Assembly: GCF_004341105.1 (NCBI RefSeq)
Contig: NZ_SLZK01000003.1
Location: 434,001 to 498,000, forward strand
Source: Rhizobium sp. BK418
Lineage (GTDB): Bacteria; Pseudomonadota; Alphaproteobacteria; Rhizobiales; Rhizobiaceae
Length of the DNA stretch: 64,000 nt
Direction: 5' to 3'
Shown here: positions 63,071 through 64,000 of the stretch, one piece after another
How the letters are laid out: each line of letters opens with the position of its first letter
Position numbering within the stretch: position 1 is the stretch's first letter
Made by a program: the position numbers and the translations under genes
Notes under the pieces: generated by a model
What the model was told of the DNA's origin: nothing
What the model saw: the letters and a program-made list of their open reading frames with translations, nothing else
Databases searched by the model: none

Positions 63071-64000
63071 ATGAGCAGCGAATATCAGGACAAGAAACAG
63101 GCGCTCGTTCTCGGCGCGACCGGTGGCATCGGCGGCGCGGTTGCCCGCAAGCTGCAGGCACGCGGCTGGACGATCAGGGCGCTCAATCGCAATGCTGCCA
63201 AGGCATCCGCGAGCGGGCAGGGCTTCGAGTGGGTGCGGGGAGACGCGATGAATGCAGCCGATGTCCGCAAGGCGGCGGAAGGTGCCGATCTCGTCGTTCA
63301 CGCCGTCAATCCACCCGGCTATCGCGATTGGGAGAAGCTGGTTCTGCCGATGCTGGATAATACGATTGCCGCGGCTCGCGCCGTCGGGGCGCGCATCCTG
63401 CTGCCGGGTACCGTCTATAATTTCGGGCCAGACGCCTTTCCAGTCGTGACGGAAGATAGTCCGCAGCGTCCGGTGACGAAAAAGGGCAACATCCGTGTCG
63501 AGATGGAGAAGCGCCTGAAGGCTGCTTCCGAGACCGGAACCGGCGTTATCATCGTCCGCGCAGGCGATTTCTTCGGACCAGGCGCCACCAGCAATAGCTG
63601 GTTCTCAGCCGCTTTCGCCACCCCGGGCAAGCCAGTTGATACGATCAGAAATCCGGCGCTGCCCGGTATCGGGCACCATTGGGCCTATCTGCCCGATGTC
63701 GCCGAGACGATGGTGCAGCTCGTCGAGCGGGCCGAGCGGCTGCCGGCGTTCGCCTGCTATCACATGAACGGCTTCTGGGATGGCGATGGCCGGCAGATGG
63801 CCGAGGCGGTCCGGCGTGTTTCCGGCGGCAAGGCGAAGATCGGCCTCTTCCCTTGGTTCATCGTGCCGTTGCTTGCTCCTTTCATGACGCTGATGCGGGA
63901 GATGAAAGAGATGCGCTATCTCTGGAAAGTGCCGTTGCGCATGAAGAATGACAGGCTGGTGGCCGAACTCGGAACCGAGCCGCATACGCCGATCGACGAG
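63071..64000 (+). CDS. NAD-dependent epimerase/dehydratase-like protein, 3' end cut by window edge
   Basis: From the ATG 63071 (AAGGAGATGATC ahead) 310 codons are open to the window end. The start holds ALVLGATGGIGGAVARKLQA, a Rossmann nucleotide-binding site of the extended SDR type, and LVVHAVNPPGYRDW, VIIVRAGDFFGPGA and HHWAYLPDVAETM follow. The usual YxxxK catalytic pair is not obvious (VYNFGP instead). Controlled probably by the divergent LysR. The C-terminus lies outside the window. Confidence 0.9.
   Translation, partial: MSSEYQDKKQALVLGATGGIGGAVARKLQARGWTIRALNRNAAKASASGQGFEWVRGDAMNAADVRKAAEGADLVVHAVNPPGYRDWEKLVLPMLDNTIAAARAVGARILLPGTVYNFGPDAFPVVTEDSPQRPVTKKGNIRVEMEKRLKAASETGTGVIIVRAGDFFGPGATSNSWFSAAFATPGKPVDTIRNPALPGIGHHWAYLPDVAETMVQLVERAERLPAFACYHMNGFWDGDGRQMAEAVRRVSGGKAKIGLFPWFIVPLLAPFMTLMREMKEMRYLWKVPLRMKNDRLVAELGTEPHTPIDE

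Overview
The window reads as core chromosome of a Rhizobiaceae alphaproteobacterium, most likely Rhizobium or a close relative. This rests on the families present and their order: separate petA, petB and petC; a BA14K-type secreted protein; a ClpS next to a GNAT-pth pair; an EnvZ/OmpR-type pair behind a MarR regulator; GC-rich coding sequence and dense ATGA gene overlaps. These are inferences from reading, not database matches. I see no rRNA, tRNA, CRISPR array, insertion sequence or prophage.

Layout. 1-7238 (minus strand) is a MoxR/DUF58/von Willebrand-type membrane operon ending in a GNAT gene cut by the window edge. 7399-9919 is a tightly overlapping DUF1285, CoA-type Nudix and CCA-adding enzyme operon. 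9922-14299 holds small unknown proteins, hemF, a Na/Pi-cotransporter-like protein and trmL. 14470-19809 holds a possible 21-residue ORF, two ABC half-transporters, a lone ribbon-helix-helix protein and an endonuclease/exonuclease/phosphatase-fold protein. 20097-22868 is the cytochrome bc1 operon petABC, followed by apt. 23535-24472 is a pair of MaoC hydratases and 24550-25621 is a frameshifted membrane-protein gene. 25700-32545 carries ychF, clpS, a GNAT, pth, a solute-binding protein, a membrane GGDEF-EAL protein and rplY. 32963-37464 has an MHYT-PAS-GGDEF-EAL protein and a large unrecognised exported protein.

37606-43599 (minus strand) holds prs, a lipoprotein, a creatinase-like M24 protein, pgeF, a MidA-type methyltransferase and lgt. 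43822-48865 has ubiK-, ybjN- and CsaA-like genes, proC, a DUF1349/metallo-hydrolase pair, an SH3 protein and a glycine-zipper small protein. 49520-52115 is a MarR/OmpR/EnvZ-type operon. 52112-58710 holds an HxlR/SDR divergent pair, BA14K, a cold-shock protein, an EamA exporter, a TTG-started exported protein with DUF3052, a PQQ-type sugar dehydrogenase and a pair of small membrane proteins. 59096-64000 has aspartate aminotransferase, a Ca/H antiporter, a DUF2188 protein and a divergent LysR / NAD-dependent epimerase pair cut by the window edge.

How the parts work together. Most of the window is housekeeping: respiration, tRNA maturation, translation quality control, PRPP, proline, heme, and lipoprotein maturation. 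The most system-like element is the solute-binding protein encoded 26 bp behind a membrane GGDEF-EAL protein, with no transporter genes beside it; this looks like a periplasmic ligand sensor for cyclic di-GMP, comparable in logic to NspS/MbaA of Vibrio. A second cyclic di-GMP enzyme lies on the other side of rplY. Other points worth attention are a likely MarR operator, an inverted repeat ahead of petA, a metal-ligand-poor M24 protein, and several small uncharacterised membrane proteins.
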